64,000 nucleotides of DNA from Acinetobacter terrae (GCF_013004375.1 NZ_JABERI010000001.1:310001-374000); one strand, 5' to 3'; shown: positions 9,005 to 20,949, numbered from the stretch's first letter. Translations and numbers: made by a program. The notes: generated from the sequence alone by a model not told the origin.

Positions 9005-11092
9005 TTAGCTCCCTGCCAAAATTTTCTGTTCAGCCTTATTTACTGTGTTTTGATGACACAGACTGCTGCGAATATTGTTGAGTGAAATCTTCAGGCGCTG
9101 TGCAACATCCTGATTTTCCACCTCATCTGTTGCCGACTGAACCACGGCAAGGCTATGCAATAAATTTTGTAAAATATCGGCATGGGGTCGCTGCATTTCT
9201 TTAGCGCGAAAATAGTCATCAAGCGACTGCTGTAAATCTTCTATTGAAGAAACGATAGATTCTTGCTCGGGCAGTTTTTCGATTAATTCCTGCAGTCGCG
9301 TCAGGTCAACCACCGCACTGGTTTCAATCAGTGCCAAATGAATTTCTTTGTTTAAACTTTGCGACTGGACAGCGGCTTTACTATTGAGCACGCCAATCCG
9401 ATCCAGCATGCTACGTAAATGCCGTTTAAAATCTGCACCATAAGGCAGATATAAGGCCTTTCTGACCGCTTTATAATGCACAGCTAAAATACGTTGTACG
9501 GTAATATCGGGAGACATTGCCCGAACGAGGTGAATCACATACACCGAAATCATCGGACCAATCAGCGAAGCAATAGACGCATCAAAAAATGTAATCTGAT
9601 CTAGCGCATAAGTGTTCTGAAAATTCAGCCCCATCACCGTTCCCATCAGTAAAGGCAGACTCAGTCCTGTTAAGGGGGGATGAGGAAATAACATCAGACA
9701 GAAGATGATGAATGGCGCCAGAACCAACATCAGTTCCCAAAAGGTCGTAACATGCGGAAAAATCCCGTAGGCATAAATAAACACCATCACAACCGCATAA
9801 ATACTGGCACGAATAAACATTTTTAAGGCCGGTACCGGATTATCCATGGCAGTTAAAATGCAGGCCGTGATTGCGGCCATTTCCGCCAACATGAACCCTG
9901 CTTTCCAGCCACTTAAAATCCAGAAAGCGGTGGCAATCATAATAATAATAAATGCCGAAACTCCCCCACGTACTGCCACACCATGATCCCGATGCAAACT
10001 CGGATAGGTCGTGGTTAACGGGGTAATACTTTCAGGCAAGGAATCATCCCCTTGCTGAATTCGCTGCCAAATCAGTTTCACTGCACGGACATTCTGAATA
10101 AAATGCCGAATATCCATCTTTAAGCCATTTAAAATAATTCCTTGTTCAGGTCGTGCTGATGTCACCAAGGCATCAAAATCGGATTCAAACTGGCTGGGTA
10201 AAAGATTGAGTTCTTGTTGTTTGATCTTATGTTCATCTTTTAAAAATTCTGAAATATGGGCATGCACAGCTTTTAGATGGGCACGATAGGTCATATCAAT
10301 TTGATCGAGCTGTTTCAGGCGCTCAGACATCGCCACCAGATTTGCCACCAATACGGTTAATTGATGCAGCATTTCCTGCAGCGGTTTGGTCATGCCCTGA
10401 AGGCTGGATTTTTCATACGATAAATGCACCGCCATCGCATGGATATCCGAGGTATCCCGGGTGATATTCCCCAACAACTGGTTGTAGCTATCCAGTTGTT
10501 TTTGATCCAGCAAGATCTGATCAAATAATACACTGGTATCCTGAATGGTTTTTGCAACACGGGTTTCCACAGCCGGCCCGATATGCAGCGGGAAAATGGT
10601 GGTGCTGACAATCGCACTGCAGACTACTCCTACAGTGATTTCCAGAAAACGCCCAATCGCCATATCAAAGATAGATACCGTATCGGCATAATAAACAATG
10701 TTGTAGCAAATAATGACCGTGGTATAACCCGCCAGCATGGAAACATAACTGCGTGGTGTTCGATCCAGCAGTGAAATATACAGGCAAAATCCCACCCAAG
10801 CCGCCAAGAAAAAGGTAAATAACCATGGTGTATTCATCAAAAGTGGGGTGACTGCAATCGAGACAATTGCACCCAACAAGGTTCCCAAAACCCGATAAAT
10901 ACTTTTTGAAGAGGTCATACCAGAGTATGGGTTGGCAATGATAAATACGGTACCAATGGCCCAAATCGGATAAGCCAGATTCAAAGAAAATGCGATATAA
11001 AGGGCCAACATGCCTGCCACAAAAGTTTTAGTCGCAAAAATCCAGTCCATTTTGTTTGGACGAAATGCGAGTAATTGTTTGGTTAGCAGCAT
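9005..11092 (-). CDS. FUSC-family inner-membrane efflux pump (AaeB-like)
   Basis: This 695-residue protein has two blocks of hydrophobic helices, each followed by a large soluble helical region, the layout of AaeB and other FUSC/aromatic-acid exporters. The first block (about residues 15-165) contains TFVAGMLALYIAFSLNLAYP and the family-typical ANPYSGMTSSKSIYRVLGT. The second (about residues 370-520) begins near FIIIMIATAFWILSGWKAG. In E. coli AaeAB exports p-hydroxybenzoate-type acids; the same class of substrate is plausible here. It is first in the cluster and divergent from an IclR-type regulator about 480 bases away. Confidence 0.87.
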   Translation of the reverse strand: MLLTKQLLAFRPNKMDWIFATKTFVAGMLALYIAFSLNLAYPIWAIGTVFIIANPYSGMTSSKSIYRVLGTLLGAIVSIAVTPLLMNTPWLFTFFLAAWVGFCLYISLLDRTPRSYVSMLAGYTTVIICYNIVYYADTVSIFDMAIGRFLEITVGVVCSAIVSTTIFPLHIGPAVETRVAKTIQDTSVLFDQILLDQKQLDSYNQLLGNITRDTSDIHAMAVHLSYEKSSLQGMTKPLQEMLHQLTVLVANLVAMSERLKQLDQIDMTYRAHLKAVHAHISEFLKDEHKIKQQELNLLPSQFESDFDALVTSARPEQGIILNGLKMDIRHFIQNVRAVKLIWQRIQQGDDSLPESITPLTTTYPSLHRDHGVAVRGGVSAFIIIMIATAFWILSGWKAGFMLAEMAAITACILTAMDNPVPALKMFIRASIYAVVMVFIYAYGIFPHVTTFWELMLVLAPFIIFCLMLFPHPPLTGLSLPLLMGTVMGLNFQNTYALDQITFFDASIASLIGPMISVYVIHLVRAMSPDITVQRILAVHYKAVRKALYLPYGADFKRHLRSMLDRIGVLNSKAAVQSQSLNKEIHLALIETSAVVDLTRLQELIEKLPEQESIVSSIEDLQQSLDDYFRAKEMQRPHADILQNLLHSLAVVQSATDEVENQDVAQRLKISLNNIRSSLCHQNTVNKAEQKILAGS

Positions 11093-11571
11093 GGGTTTAT
11101 CTCAGATTCAGGTTTAACGCTTCACTCCACAGATTTTTTAACGACGACTAAAGTGCACGAAATATCTTAAAGATACACCGTGTAAAAAATATACATGGGT
11201 AAACATGTCATCAGAAATGATCGTCATTCAAAATGAATGGAGAAATTTTCGCATCGTGTTCTTTATGCGAAATAAAATAAAAAAACAGTCAGCCCAAGCA
11301 GACTAAAAATTCATCATTGGATATTTATTTGGCCTATTTTTCCAATAAAATCACAATAAGTCAATAGTAATATCTTATTATGATAATTTAACTAAAATTA
11401 ATAGAATATATTTAACCCGCAGTCATTAAATTTCTCATACTGGATATAAAATATTTTAAATGCTGACAAATACAGCATTGCCCCAACAAAAGCTCTCCTC
11501 CCGCTAATTTTTTGTTATAAAGTAATACATGTTACTTTCTCTTTTTATATGCTTTGACCAAGCAGGTACTT
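11093..11571. promoter_or_regulatory. Divergent control region between efflux cluster and IclR-type regulator
   Basis: This 479-base, AT-rich region carries no gene. Its clearest structure is an inverted repeat TTTCGCAT/ATGCGAAA (11247-11254 and 11265-11272) with a ten-base spacer, just after GAAATTTTC. Such a dyad could be an operator for the IclR-family protein encoded next door. Specific promoters could not be assigned with confidence. Confidence 0.35.
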
Positions 11572-12345
11572 ATGGCAATTTCTAGTTTTGGTAAGATTCT
11601 CACCGTTTTAGATCTATTTTCGGTGTCTCGCCCTATCATTAATGTCGATATCATTAGTGAGGAATTAGGACTGTCTAAACCCACCAGTTACCGGTATTTG
11701 AAAGAACTCGTATCCTCAGAATTATTACAACGCTTAAGCGGCACTTCGGGTGACTATACGCTGGGTTCCAAAATTGCAGTACTGGACTACATTTCCCGTA
11801 CCACCGATCCTTTGGTGCAAATTAGCATTCCGTTTATGCAGCAAATTGTGGAACGTACTGAATTTAGCTGTCTGCTCACGCATTTGAATTATGATTCATG
11901 TATCGACATTCATCACGAACTGTATAAAGACATGACCACCCTGATTTATGGTCGTGGTTGCCCTCGCCCCATCTATAAGGGTTCCTCTGCTAAAGTGATT
12001 TTGGCGCATTTGCCCAAACAGCGTATTTTGGATTACTACCAACGCTTTGCGACTGAACTGTCTGAAATTGGATTTGCCCATAGCGAAGAAGCGTTCATGT
12101 TGCAGATGAAACAGATTAAAAAGCAGGGTTATTATTTTTCCCATGGCGAAGTGGATCCGAATTTGGCCAGTCTTTCTATTCCTGTGAAATTTTCTAGCAA
12201 AGAACCGCCTTTGGCTTTGACCTTACTGGCTTCTAAAAATCGCTTTGAATTTATTAACTTCCACAAACTGGTCGAAATTTTGCAGGAAAATGCTGCACTG
12301 ATTGAGAAAAAATTTGCTGAATTATCTAAAGATGAAGATCTTTAA
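11572..12345 (+). CDS. IclR-family transcriptional regulator
   Basis: This is a DNA-binding regulator with an N-terminal winged helix-turn-helix (KILTVLDLFSVSRPIINVDI, then LGLSKPTSYRYLKEL as the recognition region) and a C-terminal ligand-binding IclR domain. About 257 residues is standard length. In this family small aromatic or central-metabolite ligands control binding. Being divergent from a FUSC efflux cluster, it is the likely regulator of that cluster, but this is inference from position. I chose the ATG at 11572 over a TTG 18 bases upstream; the ATG has AGG a few bases ahead and matches family starts. Confidence 0.88.
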   Translation: MAISSFGKILTVLDLFSVSRPIINVDIISEELGLSKPTSYRYLKELVSSELLQRLSGTSGDYTLGSKIAVLDYISRTTDPLVQISIPFMQQIVERTEFSCLLTHLNYDSCIDIHHELYKDMTTLIYGRGCPRPIYKGSSAKVILAHLPKQRILDYYQRFATELSEIGFAHSEEAFMLQMKQIKKQGYYFSHGEVDPNLASLSIPVKFSSKEPPLALTLLASKNRFEFINFHKLVEILQENAALIEKKFAELSKDEDL

Positions 12346-12491
12346 AATTTTATGTAGATTCAATCAAATATCAATTTATGTTAAATAAAGCCTATTTCAA
12401 GGATTGTAATATTAAAGCCATTCTCATAATATGATTATTGTTCTTCATGTGGCCCATTGTATTCCATGACAATTTGAGCGACATCCTCAGA

Positions 12492-12527
12492 GAAAAAGCT
12501 TGTGCCTATGCATGAGCTTTTTTTTGC
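12492..12527. terminator. Probable terminator after the IclR-type gene
   Basis: An imperfect hairpin AAAAAGCT...AGCTTTTT, with inner TGC/GCA pairing and a run of eight T, lies between the IclR-type gene and the convergent AlkB-like gene. The A-run on the other side could serve the opposite strand. Confidence 0.55.
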
Positions 12528-12557
12528 CTTTATTTTTAGCCGATTAAATACATCTGT

Positions 12558-13172
12558 TTAGAAAAAATAACGAAAAGTTAGATTAATCCGCGGTTCTACA
12601 ATTTTTGTCGATTTCATCAAGGCATGCTTCCAATATTGCTGCGTCTTGCCTCGCATCACAATCAGCTGACCACTGTGTAGAAGCAAATCGACTTTTTCTG
12701 CCTTGTGTTTATGCTTAAAACTAAATTTACGTGTGGCGCCGAAACTTAAAGACGCTATTACGGTTTCTTGACCTGCTTTTACAAGCGCAGGTTCATCATC
12801 GCTATGCCAACCCACTGCTTGAATGCCATTTTCATATAAATTGGCTAAGCATGAATTAAAAGAATGCCCGACCAATTTTTCAATATGCTGCTTTAGACGA
12901 AATAATGCCGGATTCCACAAATGTGCCTGCTTAAAGGTGCCTGAATAGTGATATTGATAGTTTTCATCGCCATACCATGCCACTTTACGCGCAGTTTTAT
13001 AATATTGACCATGCAAAATCACTTCATCATGTTGCCAGGCCAAATGTGCTAAAAAATAGCGGAGATATTGTTCACTCTGTTCCGACGTTAAAATCAGGCC
13101 ATAATCTTCTACAATCCCGTCACAGGGCAATAGATTGGCTTGAGCATTAGGCGCAAACAATTCAAAGTTCAT
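12558..13172 (-). CDS. AlkB-like 2-oxoglutarate/Fe(II) dioxygenase
   Basis: This is a non-haem iron dioxygenase of the AlkB superfamily, likely repairing N-alkylated bases in DNA or RNA by oxidative demethylation. The iron ligands are visible: the HxD motif in GWHSDDEP, the distal histidine in WKHALMKS, and the 2-oxoglutarate-binding arginines in EPRINLTFRYF at the C-terminus. The nucleotide-recognition lid includes KVAWYGDENYQYHYSG. At 204 residues it resembles the AlkB-like (ALKBH2/3-type) group common in Acinetobacter rather than classical E. coli AlkB. The ATG at 13172 is the chosen start; a TTG two codons upstream is possible. Confidence 0.88.
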   Translation of the reverse strand: MNFELFAPNAQANLLPCDGIVEDYGLILTSEQSEQYLRYFLAHLAWQHDEVILHGQYYKTARKVAWYGDENYQYHYSGTFKQAHLWNPALFRLKQHIEKLVGHSFNSCLANLYENGIQAVGWHSDDEPALVKAGQETVIASLSFGATRKFSFKHKHKAEKVDLLLHSGQLIVMRGKTQQYWKHALMKSTKIVEPRINLTFRYFF

Positions 13173-13307
13173 GGTCAAAAATAAGTTTAAGATTCACTTT
13201 TATTTTAGCGGATGATCTCTGGTCACAATTCAAAACATTGTATGCGCTTGTGACATCAGAAAATCAGGCTTAGACTCAAATCAAGCTGAACAATAAAAAA
13301 ATTGCAT

Positions 13308-15110
13308 ATGAATTTATGGCACTTATTTCAAAAACTTCGACCTTTTGTGCGTCCCTATCGCTTACTCGTCATCGCAACGCTGGCTTTAACCCTGATTGGT
13401 TCCTTAACCGCACAGGTTAATGCACTGACTTTGCAATATGCGGTTGATAGCATTAATCGCCTGATTGAAGCCGGTTCAGGGCTGTCTGAAGGCTGGCATA
13501 TTCTGATCACCATCTCTGCCATTTTATTGGGAAAAGAAGTCATTAACGCCTTCGTGCAATTTGGACAAAAATTTTATGGCGAAAAGCTGAGGATTTTCGT
13601 CTCGCAGGATTTAGCTCAAGGCATCATTGAAAAATTCCTGACCTATCGACTGGCTTTTTTTAATGAAGACAATAATCAGGCCGGTAAATTGCAAACCCGT
13701 ATCGACCGTGGTATTGGCTCGCTCACGCGTCTGGTTCAAATCTTTTTTATTGATATTTTACCGTTATTTACCAGTGCTATTGTAGCGCTCGGCCTGATGT
13801 TCTATGCCAATTTCTATGTCGGATTGGTGGCTTTAAGTATTGTGCCCATTTATTTTTGGCTGACCTATAAACAGGCACAAAAACTGGGGGGATGGCGACG
13901 TAAGCTGCGTGATGGACGTGAAAAAAAGAGCCAAGGCATCCTCAGTATTATTAACTCTATTACCGTGATTAAATCCTTTAACCGTGAATCGATTGAATCC
14001 GACAAACAACTCAAACTACAAAAAGAACTGACCCAAAATCAAATGCAGACCCGTCAAACCAGTTTCCTATTTGACGGCTTAAAAACCTTTATCGAACAGA
14101 TTGGTATTGTGCTGATCATCATTTTGACCGCTTATTTTGTGCTGGATGGGCAAATGAGTATCGGTATGATTATGTACCATGTGCTGTTATTCAATAACGT
14201 CTCTGCCCCGATTCGTTCGCTACATCGTATTTATGATGAAGTGAATGATGCAATGATTTACTCGGAAAGCTTCTTTAAAATATTGGAAGCCGATCATGAA
14301 ATCGAGCCAAGTGGTGCACAAAAACCTACCATCACCGGTAAGTTCGAACTTAAAAATGTCGAATTTTATTATCCCAATGGTCATCATGCCTTAAAGAACA
14401 TCAACATGGTGATTCAACCGAATAAAATCACCGCTTTGGTGGGTTTATCCGGTGCGGGGAAATCGACATTGATCAGCTTGCTGGATAAATTCTATCAGCC
14501 AGCATCAGGGCAAATCCAACTCGATGGCATCAATCTGGAAGACATCGACACTCAATATCTACGTGATCATATTGGTTTAGTGCTACAAAAAAATCATATT
14601 TTCCAAGGTTCTATTTTTGAAAATATTCGCTATGGTAAAACCGATGCCAGTATCGAAGATGTCATGACGGCTGCCCAAAAAGCCTCGATTCATGAGCAAA
14701 TTTTACAGCTTCCGCATGCTTATGAAGCCGATGCCTTGATGCTTTCAGGCGGTCAACAACAACGGATCGCCCTTGCGCGAATGTTCTTGAAAAATCCACC
14801 AATTATTTTTCTGGATGAACCGACTGCCAGTTTAGATGCGATTGCTTCGGAGCAAATCAAACAAAGTCTGGATCAAATCAAGCAAGGGCGCACCGTGATT
14901 ATGATTTCACATAGTTTGTCGCAAATTATTGATGCAGATTATACCTATGTGATGAAAGAAGGCTGCATTGCCGAACACGGCGAACATGATGCGCTCTATC
15001 ATCAAGAAGGCGTGTATAAAGAAATTTTTGATGCGATGGCCAAGAGTTTAAACATTGAAAAAATTGCCAAAACTTTTGAAGAGGATCCCGAGGAAGAAAC
15101 GCATAGTTAG
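13308..15110 (+). CDS. ABC transporter, fused permease and ATP-binding protein
   Basis: This type I exporter half-transporter has about 600 residues. A six-helix transmembrane domain (about residues 15-310) is followed by a nucleotide-binding domain with Walker A GLSGAGKST, Q-loop LVLQKNHIFQG, signature LSGGQQQR, Walker B IIFLDEPTASLD and the switch histidine in MISHSLSQI. It should work as a homodimer exporting a lipid or drug; the substrate is not evident. The tail after the ATPase domain is acidic. It stands alone, with a terminator directly downstream. The ATG at 13308 is preferred over a TTG two codons earlier. Confidence 0.92.
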   Translation: MNLWHLFQKLRPFVRPYRLLVIATLALTLIGSLTAQVNALTLQYAVDSINRLIEAGSGLSEGWHILITISAILLGKEVINAFVQFGQKFYGEKLRIFVSQDLAQGIIEKFLTYRLAFFNEDNNQAGKLQTRIDRGIGSLTRLVQIFFIDILPLFTSAIVALGLMFYANFYVGLVALSIVPIYFWLTYKQAQKLGGWRRKLRDGREKKSQGILSIINSITVIKSFNRESIESDKQLKLQKELTQNQMQTRQTSFLFDGLKTFIEQIGIVLIIILTAYFVLDGQMSIGMIMYHVLLFNNVSAPIRSLHRIYDEVNDAMIYSESFFKILEADHEIEPSGAQKPTITGKFELKNVEFYYPNGHHALKNINMVIQPNKITALVGLSGAGKSTLISLLDKFYQPASGQIQLDGINLEDIDTQYLRDHIGLVLQKNHIFQGSIFENIRYGKTDASIEDVMTAAQKASIHEQILQLPHAYEADALMLSGGQQQRIALARMFLKNPPIIFLDEPTASLDAIASEQIKQSLDQIKQGRTVIMISHSLSQIIDADYTYVMKEGCIAEHGEHDALYHQEGVYKEIFDAMAKSLNIEKIAKTFEEDPEEETHS

Positions 15111-15170
15111 ACCCAAGCTCTTTTTTGAATCTGTTCTTCAAATTTGATTTCAATGAAGCTGATACTGATA

Positions 15171-15197
15171 AAAAAGCCTGCAATAAGCAGGCTTTTT
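15171..15197. terminator. Bidirectional terminator between ABC transporter and phoU
   Basis: A perfect 11-base stem AAAAAGCCTGC/GCAGGCTTTTT with a five-base loop lies between the convergent gene ends. Confidence 0.88.
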
Positions 15198-15215
15198 TGA
15201 GAATTGATTTAGAAA

Positions 15216-15935
15216 TTAACGTTCTTGAACTTTTTCTTCAATTTCTGCAACGCTGGTATGGCGTACGTCTAAACCTTTGACCATATAAATCACCTGTTCA
15301 GAAATATTGCGTGCATGGTCACCAATACGCTCTAAAGAACGCAGCACCCATAACACATTAATCACCCGTGAAATATGACGCGGATCTTCAATCATATACG
15401 TCATTAAGGTACGTGTTGCCGATTGATATTCACGGTCAATGTCGGCATCGGCAAGTAACACCCGCAAAGCCTGATCGACATCTAAACGCGCAAATGCATC
15501 TAGGGCATCATGAATCATCACTCGCACTTGATTGCCAATATGACGGGTTTCCATGTAGCCGCGCGGTGAATTACCTTCTTCACACAAATTCTGCGCAATA
15601 CGTGCAATCTTTGCCGCTTCATCACCAATACGCTCTAAATCTGTATTGGCTTTAGACATGGCTATTACCATACGCAAATCAATTGCAGCCGGATGACGGC
15701 GCGCCAAAATCAGCGTTAAGGCTTCATCAATTTCCGTCTCTAAACGATTGACGGCATTGTCTTGGAATTGAACATCAATCGCCAAGCTTGCATCGGTGTC
15801 CAATAAAGCACGAATACCATTGGCAACTTGTTGTTCAACTAAACCGCCCATGGTCATAAATTTAGTATTTACATCCTGCAATTCTTCATTAAATTGCGAA
15901 GAAATATGGTGATTCAACACCGGATTATTTGGCAA
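15216..15935 (-). CDS. phoU: Phosphate signalling complex protein PhoU
   Basis: This cytosolic helical protein damps PhoR signalling and phosphate uptake through the Pst transporter. Two PhoU three-helix repeats are visible, each with the metal-binding E/DxxxD pattern (LERIGDEAAKIARIA and LERIGDHARNISEQV). At 239 residues it has standard length. The start appears to be TTG at 15935: GGAG lies eight bases ahead, and the first residues (NPVLNHHISSQFNEEL) align with the E. coli PhoU N-terminus, whereas the first ATG lies about 26 codons further in. No pst genes are adjacent. Confidence 0.94.
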   Translation of the reverse strand: MPNNPVLNHHISSQFNEELQDVNTKFMTMGGLVEQQVANGIRALLDTDASLAIDVQFQDNAVNRLETEIDEALTLILARRHPAAIDLRMVIAMSKANTDLERIGDEAAKIARIAQNLCEEGNSPRGYMETRHIGNQVRVMIHDALDAFARLDVDQALRVLLADADIDREYQSATRTLMTYMIEDPRHISRVINVLWVLRSLERIGDHARNISEQVIYMVKGLDVRHTSVAEIEEKVQER

Positions 15936-16030
15936 GGGGCTTACTCCACAACAGCGATTTTAGGATGATAAATCTTGTTCAATATTAAATCACATCTAAC
16001 ATGAAACTTTCATGACAAAAATCCAAATGT

Positions 16031-17383
16031 TTAGCTTGGTTGCGTGGCTGCTTTATCGATCAGCCAAGCATTCATTTCTTTAATATCTTGTTCTGTTAAT
16101 TTTCCAACCGAGGCTTTTAGGCGCAATACATTAATTAAATAATCATATTGTGCATTCACGTAATCTTGTTTGGCAGAAAAAGCATTTCGTTGTGCCAACA
16201 GCACATCTACCATGGTTTTTAAGCCTTCCTGATATTGCGCCTTGGACGCTTGAGATACGACATTGGATGAATCCATTGCCGCTTTACGGGCTTGTAATTT
16301 GGCTTGATCGGTTTCAACCTGCATATAGGACTTTTTCACATCGGTATTGGCTTTTCGAATCGCGGCATCCAACTGAGCTTCACTTTTTTTCACATTCACA
16401 GCAGCTTTTTGAATGGATTTTTGCGTTCGCCCACCGTTATACACATTCCAGTTCATCTCCACGCCGATCTGATCAAACTGACCATCACTCGATATGACAT
16501 TTTGTGGAGATTGCTTGGCATAACCATAGCTGCCTACCGCCTCAATTTGTGGATATAGCGCGGCTTGTTCGACGCGTTTTTGATCTTCTGCATAATGCTG
16601 TTGTATCCGTGCTTGCTGAATTGACAGATTCTGACTTTGTGCTAAAGCCGTCCAGGCCTCTAAATCAGCTGGATACGGTTTTTGAAATTGAAAGTCGTCT
16701 CTGAGTACCGCTAAATTTTCACGATAGGGTCCAATAATTTGCCCCAGTTGCTCTTGTGCCAAAATCAATTGCACGTGAGTGGCAATACGATTGGCTCGTG
16801 CACTTTCATATTGCGCATTGGCTTCACTGACATCACTTTTTGCAACCAGACCTTCTCGCAATTTTGCATTCATCAAGTTGAGCTGTTCCAACAAGGCTTT
16901 TTCTTCTTGCAGATTTGCAGTGGTTAAACTCTGTTGACGTAACACATTAAAATAAGACTCAGAGACATTTAAAATATGTTCCTGGCGTTGTAGTTGTAAA
17001 TTGACTTCACTCAAACTCACCGAAGTTCTCACCTGCTTTAAACCTTCCCACGCATCCCAACGGAAGATCGGTTGGCGAACAGTCATGGCAATTTGTTTGG
17101 TGGTAGTAGATGATGAGCTAAATGCATCCGCAGGAAAACCCGGAACACTGGTCTGGTTCGCATCTTGGCTTTTACGCATGACATTTCCAGAAACAGTAAT
17201 GGTTGGAAGTAAATTACCTTTCGCAATCCCCAGATTTAATTGGTCCGCTTCATACTGTAAAAGATTGGCTTGCCAGTTTGGATCTGTACTTTTTGCACGT
17301 TGATAAGCCTCAACCAAATCCAACGCATAACTGCATGGACTTATCAGTAAAACACATGCACTGATGACTATTTTTATATTCAT
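16031..17383 (-). CDS. tolC: TolC-family outer-membrane efflux channel
   Basis: This is the outer-membrane/periplasmic trimeric channel of tripartite efflux and type I secretion. It has a signal peptide (MNIKIVISACVLLISPCSYA), two outer-membrane-factor repeats with long coiled helices, and the family features SYGYAKQSP and GVEMNWNVYNGG in the second beta region. At 450 residues it has TolC length. The A. baumannii homologue AbuO occupies what may be the same locus; I did not verify this. It could partner the HlyD-type adaptor at about 8 kb. The promoter would lie in the 275-base gap toward the divergent lipoprotein gene. Confidence 0.9.
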   Translation of the reverse strand: MNIKIVISACVLLISPCSYALDLVEAYQRAKSTDPNWQANLLQYEADQLNLGIAKGNLLPTITVSGNVMRKSQDANQTSVPGFPADAFSSSSTTTKQIAMTVRQPIFRWDAWEGLKQVRTSVSLSEVNLQLQRQEHILNVSESYFNVLRQQSLTTANLQEEKALLEQLNLMNAKLREGLVAKSDVSEANAQYESARANRIATHVQLILAQEQLGQIIGPYRENLAVLRDDFQFQKPYPADLEAWTALAQSQNLSIQQARIQQHYAEDQKRVEQAALYPQIEAVGSYGYAKQSPQNVISSDGQFDQIGVEMNWNVYNGGRTQKSIQKAAVNVKKSEAQLDAAIRKANTDVKKSYMQVETDQAKLQARKAAMDSSNVVSQASKAQYQEGLKTMVDVLLAQRNAFSAKQDYVNAQYDYLINVLRLKASVGKLTEQDIKEMNAWLIDKAATQPS

Positions 17384-17658
17384 TTTTTATGGTAAATCCC
17401 TGCACCGTACCTGACCATCTGCAAACATGCATATTTCAAAGGAAACTATCCAATATTAGAGTGATCTCCTTAATTTTCCGTATGATTTTTATTAATTTTT
17501 ACAATCCGCCCATGCTATATCGATTCATCTATAAAATGCTAGTCAATGATCACACCGCGTAACTAAACTCCTGCACAATACTACACAGACAAAATCCTTT
17601 TCAGCTATAAAATAGCCGCAATCCACCAAAATCATTGCCGCATGTATCCAGATATCGA

Positions 17659-18723
17659 ATGACTGTGCCTTTCAAAAAAAAATCCTCTGTAAAGCGATGC
17701 CTTCCTTTTGTCATTTTTATGCTTTTGCTCGGCTGTCAAAAACATGAACCTCAGCCTATTCCAGAACAGCTACAAAAACAATCACAGCAAGATGAAACGG
17801 TGGATTTATCTTTATTATGTAAAAATATTGAAAAGAATATGGCGGAAATTAATGCGGAACGTACCACTTTTGCATTAGAACAGATCAATCAAGATTTAAA
17901 ATTATGCCTGCCGCTCTCTACATTTGCTGAACAACAGCATTTGTTGGCACTGTCTACTCAAATGTATAACAATTTCTTAACAGTAGATAGAACACCGCCA
18001 CAACAAGTGGCTTTTGAAGCCTATGCTTTTGATTTATCCCAGCATCCAACCATTCAGCAAAGCCATTTTGAACAGCTGACTTTACGTGACCAATATTTAT
18101 TAAAACATAAGGGAGCCTATATCGAGCTGTTTGATGCAGGCAAAGGTTTGGTCAATTATCGTCGTAGCCCTGAATATTTAGCCAAAATTTTTGCCCCCTA
18201 TCTGCCACGAGCAGAACAGGTCTTTATCGAAAATTTGGCGACACAGAATATGATGCCCGTGTTTGTTGAAGACACCTTAATGATTGAACCGCACGAGATC
18301 GCAACCCGTGCCTTATTTTGGGAGGAATATTTAAATCAATACCCTAAAAGCAGCTATCGCAAAGATGCAGAGTATCTTTTGCAGATGTATACCCTGTTTT
18401 TATTTAAGGGTATGAATGACTCGCCTGTCTCTGACACTTATACGGATAAATATACAATTCAAAGTAACTCGATGGATGAAATTGAAAAATTAGCTCGAGT
18501 CAAAAATTCGTATTTAGCGCTTCAAGCGACAAAGTTTCTACAATTTCTACAATTATCCGAACAGCAGCGCTTAAAAGAAATTCCTGTTCAGTTAAGCCCC
18601 AAAGAACAACAATCGATGTCTGAAAATCAGCTCACACTCAAACAGTTAGATCAGTATTTAGCTTTGCAAAATTTAAGCCTGTCTAAAACACGTGATTGTT
18701 TTAGTGATGCGGTATGTCTTTAA
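17659..18723 (+). CDS. Hypothetical lipoprotein
   Basis: This is a predicted lipoprotein of about 354 residues. A basic N-terminus and hydrophobic stretch end in the lipobox LLLGC (modified cysteine C26), giving a type II signal. The mature part is mostly helical and rich in glutamine and leucine, with no motif I recognise. It resembles proteins of unknown function conserved within Acinetobacter. The ATG at 17659 was chosen because it puts the signal sequence at the usual position; a TTG 24 bases upstream is in frame. It is divergent from the TolC-like gene and ends about 95 bases before the TPP riboswitch. Confidence 0.7.
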   Translation: MTVPFKKKSSVKRCLPFVIFMLLLGCQKHEPQPIPEQLQKQSQQDETVDLSLLCKNIEKNMAEINAERTTFALEQINQDLKLCLPLSTFAEQQHLLALSTQMYNNFLTVDRTPPQQVAFEAYAFDLSQHPTIQQSHFEQLTLRDQYLLKHKGAYIELFDAGKGLVNYRRSPEYLAKIFAPYLPRAEQVFIENLATQNMMPVFVEDTLMIEPHEIATRALFWEEYLNQYPKSSYRKDAEYLLQMYTLFLFKGMNDSPVSDTYTDKYTIQSNSMDEIEKLARVKNSYLALQATKFLQFLQLSEQQRLKEIPVQLSPKEQQSMSENQLTLKQLDQYLALQNLSLSKTRDCFSDAVCL

Positions 18724-18817
18724 TCCTTGCTTTAAATTAAAAGTCCATAGAAGCCTATAAAAGCGATATTTAATGTGAATGATTTTTAGTGCTTAGGCGT
18801 GTTAATATTTGTCCATC

Positions 18818-18931
18818 GCTTGACGGAGCGCGAGTAATTCCTCGCTGAGATTGTGTCAGTTCGTTTTATAAAGAACTTAAGCACGAGTACCGTTGAACCT
18901 GATCAGGTTAAGACCTGCGTAGGAATCAAGC
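18818..18931 (+). promoter_or_regulatory. TPP (thiamine pyrophosphate) riboswitch
   Basis: The RNA aptamer begins and ends with a P1 stem GCTTGA/TCAAGC (18818-18823 with 18926-18931). The conserved CTGAGA is at 18845-18850, TGAACCTGATC at 18894-18904, and TGCGTAGGAA at 18916-18925, the hallmark thi-box order. It lies about 120 bases upstream of thiC, so it should reduce thiC expression when thiamine pyrophosphate is abundant. A 9-bp inverted repeat (18953-18961 with 18989-18997) lies between aptamer and gene and may be part of the expression platform. The 94 bases before the aptamer hold nothing else I can identify. Confidence 0.94.
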
Positions 18932-18981
18932 ATCTAAAAACTTAAGCCCCCAATTTATCTGTTTATTGATTTTCTCAATGA

Positions 18982-20949
<1,968 letters not shown>

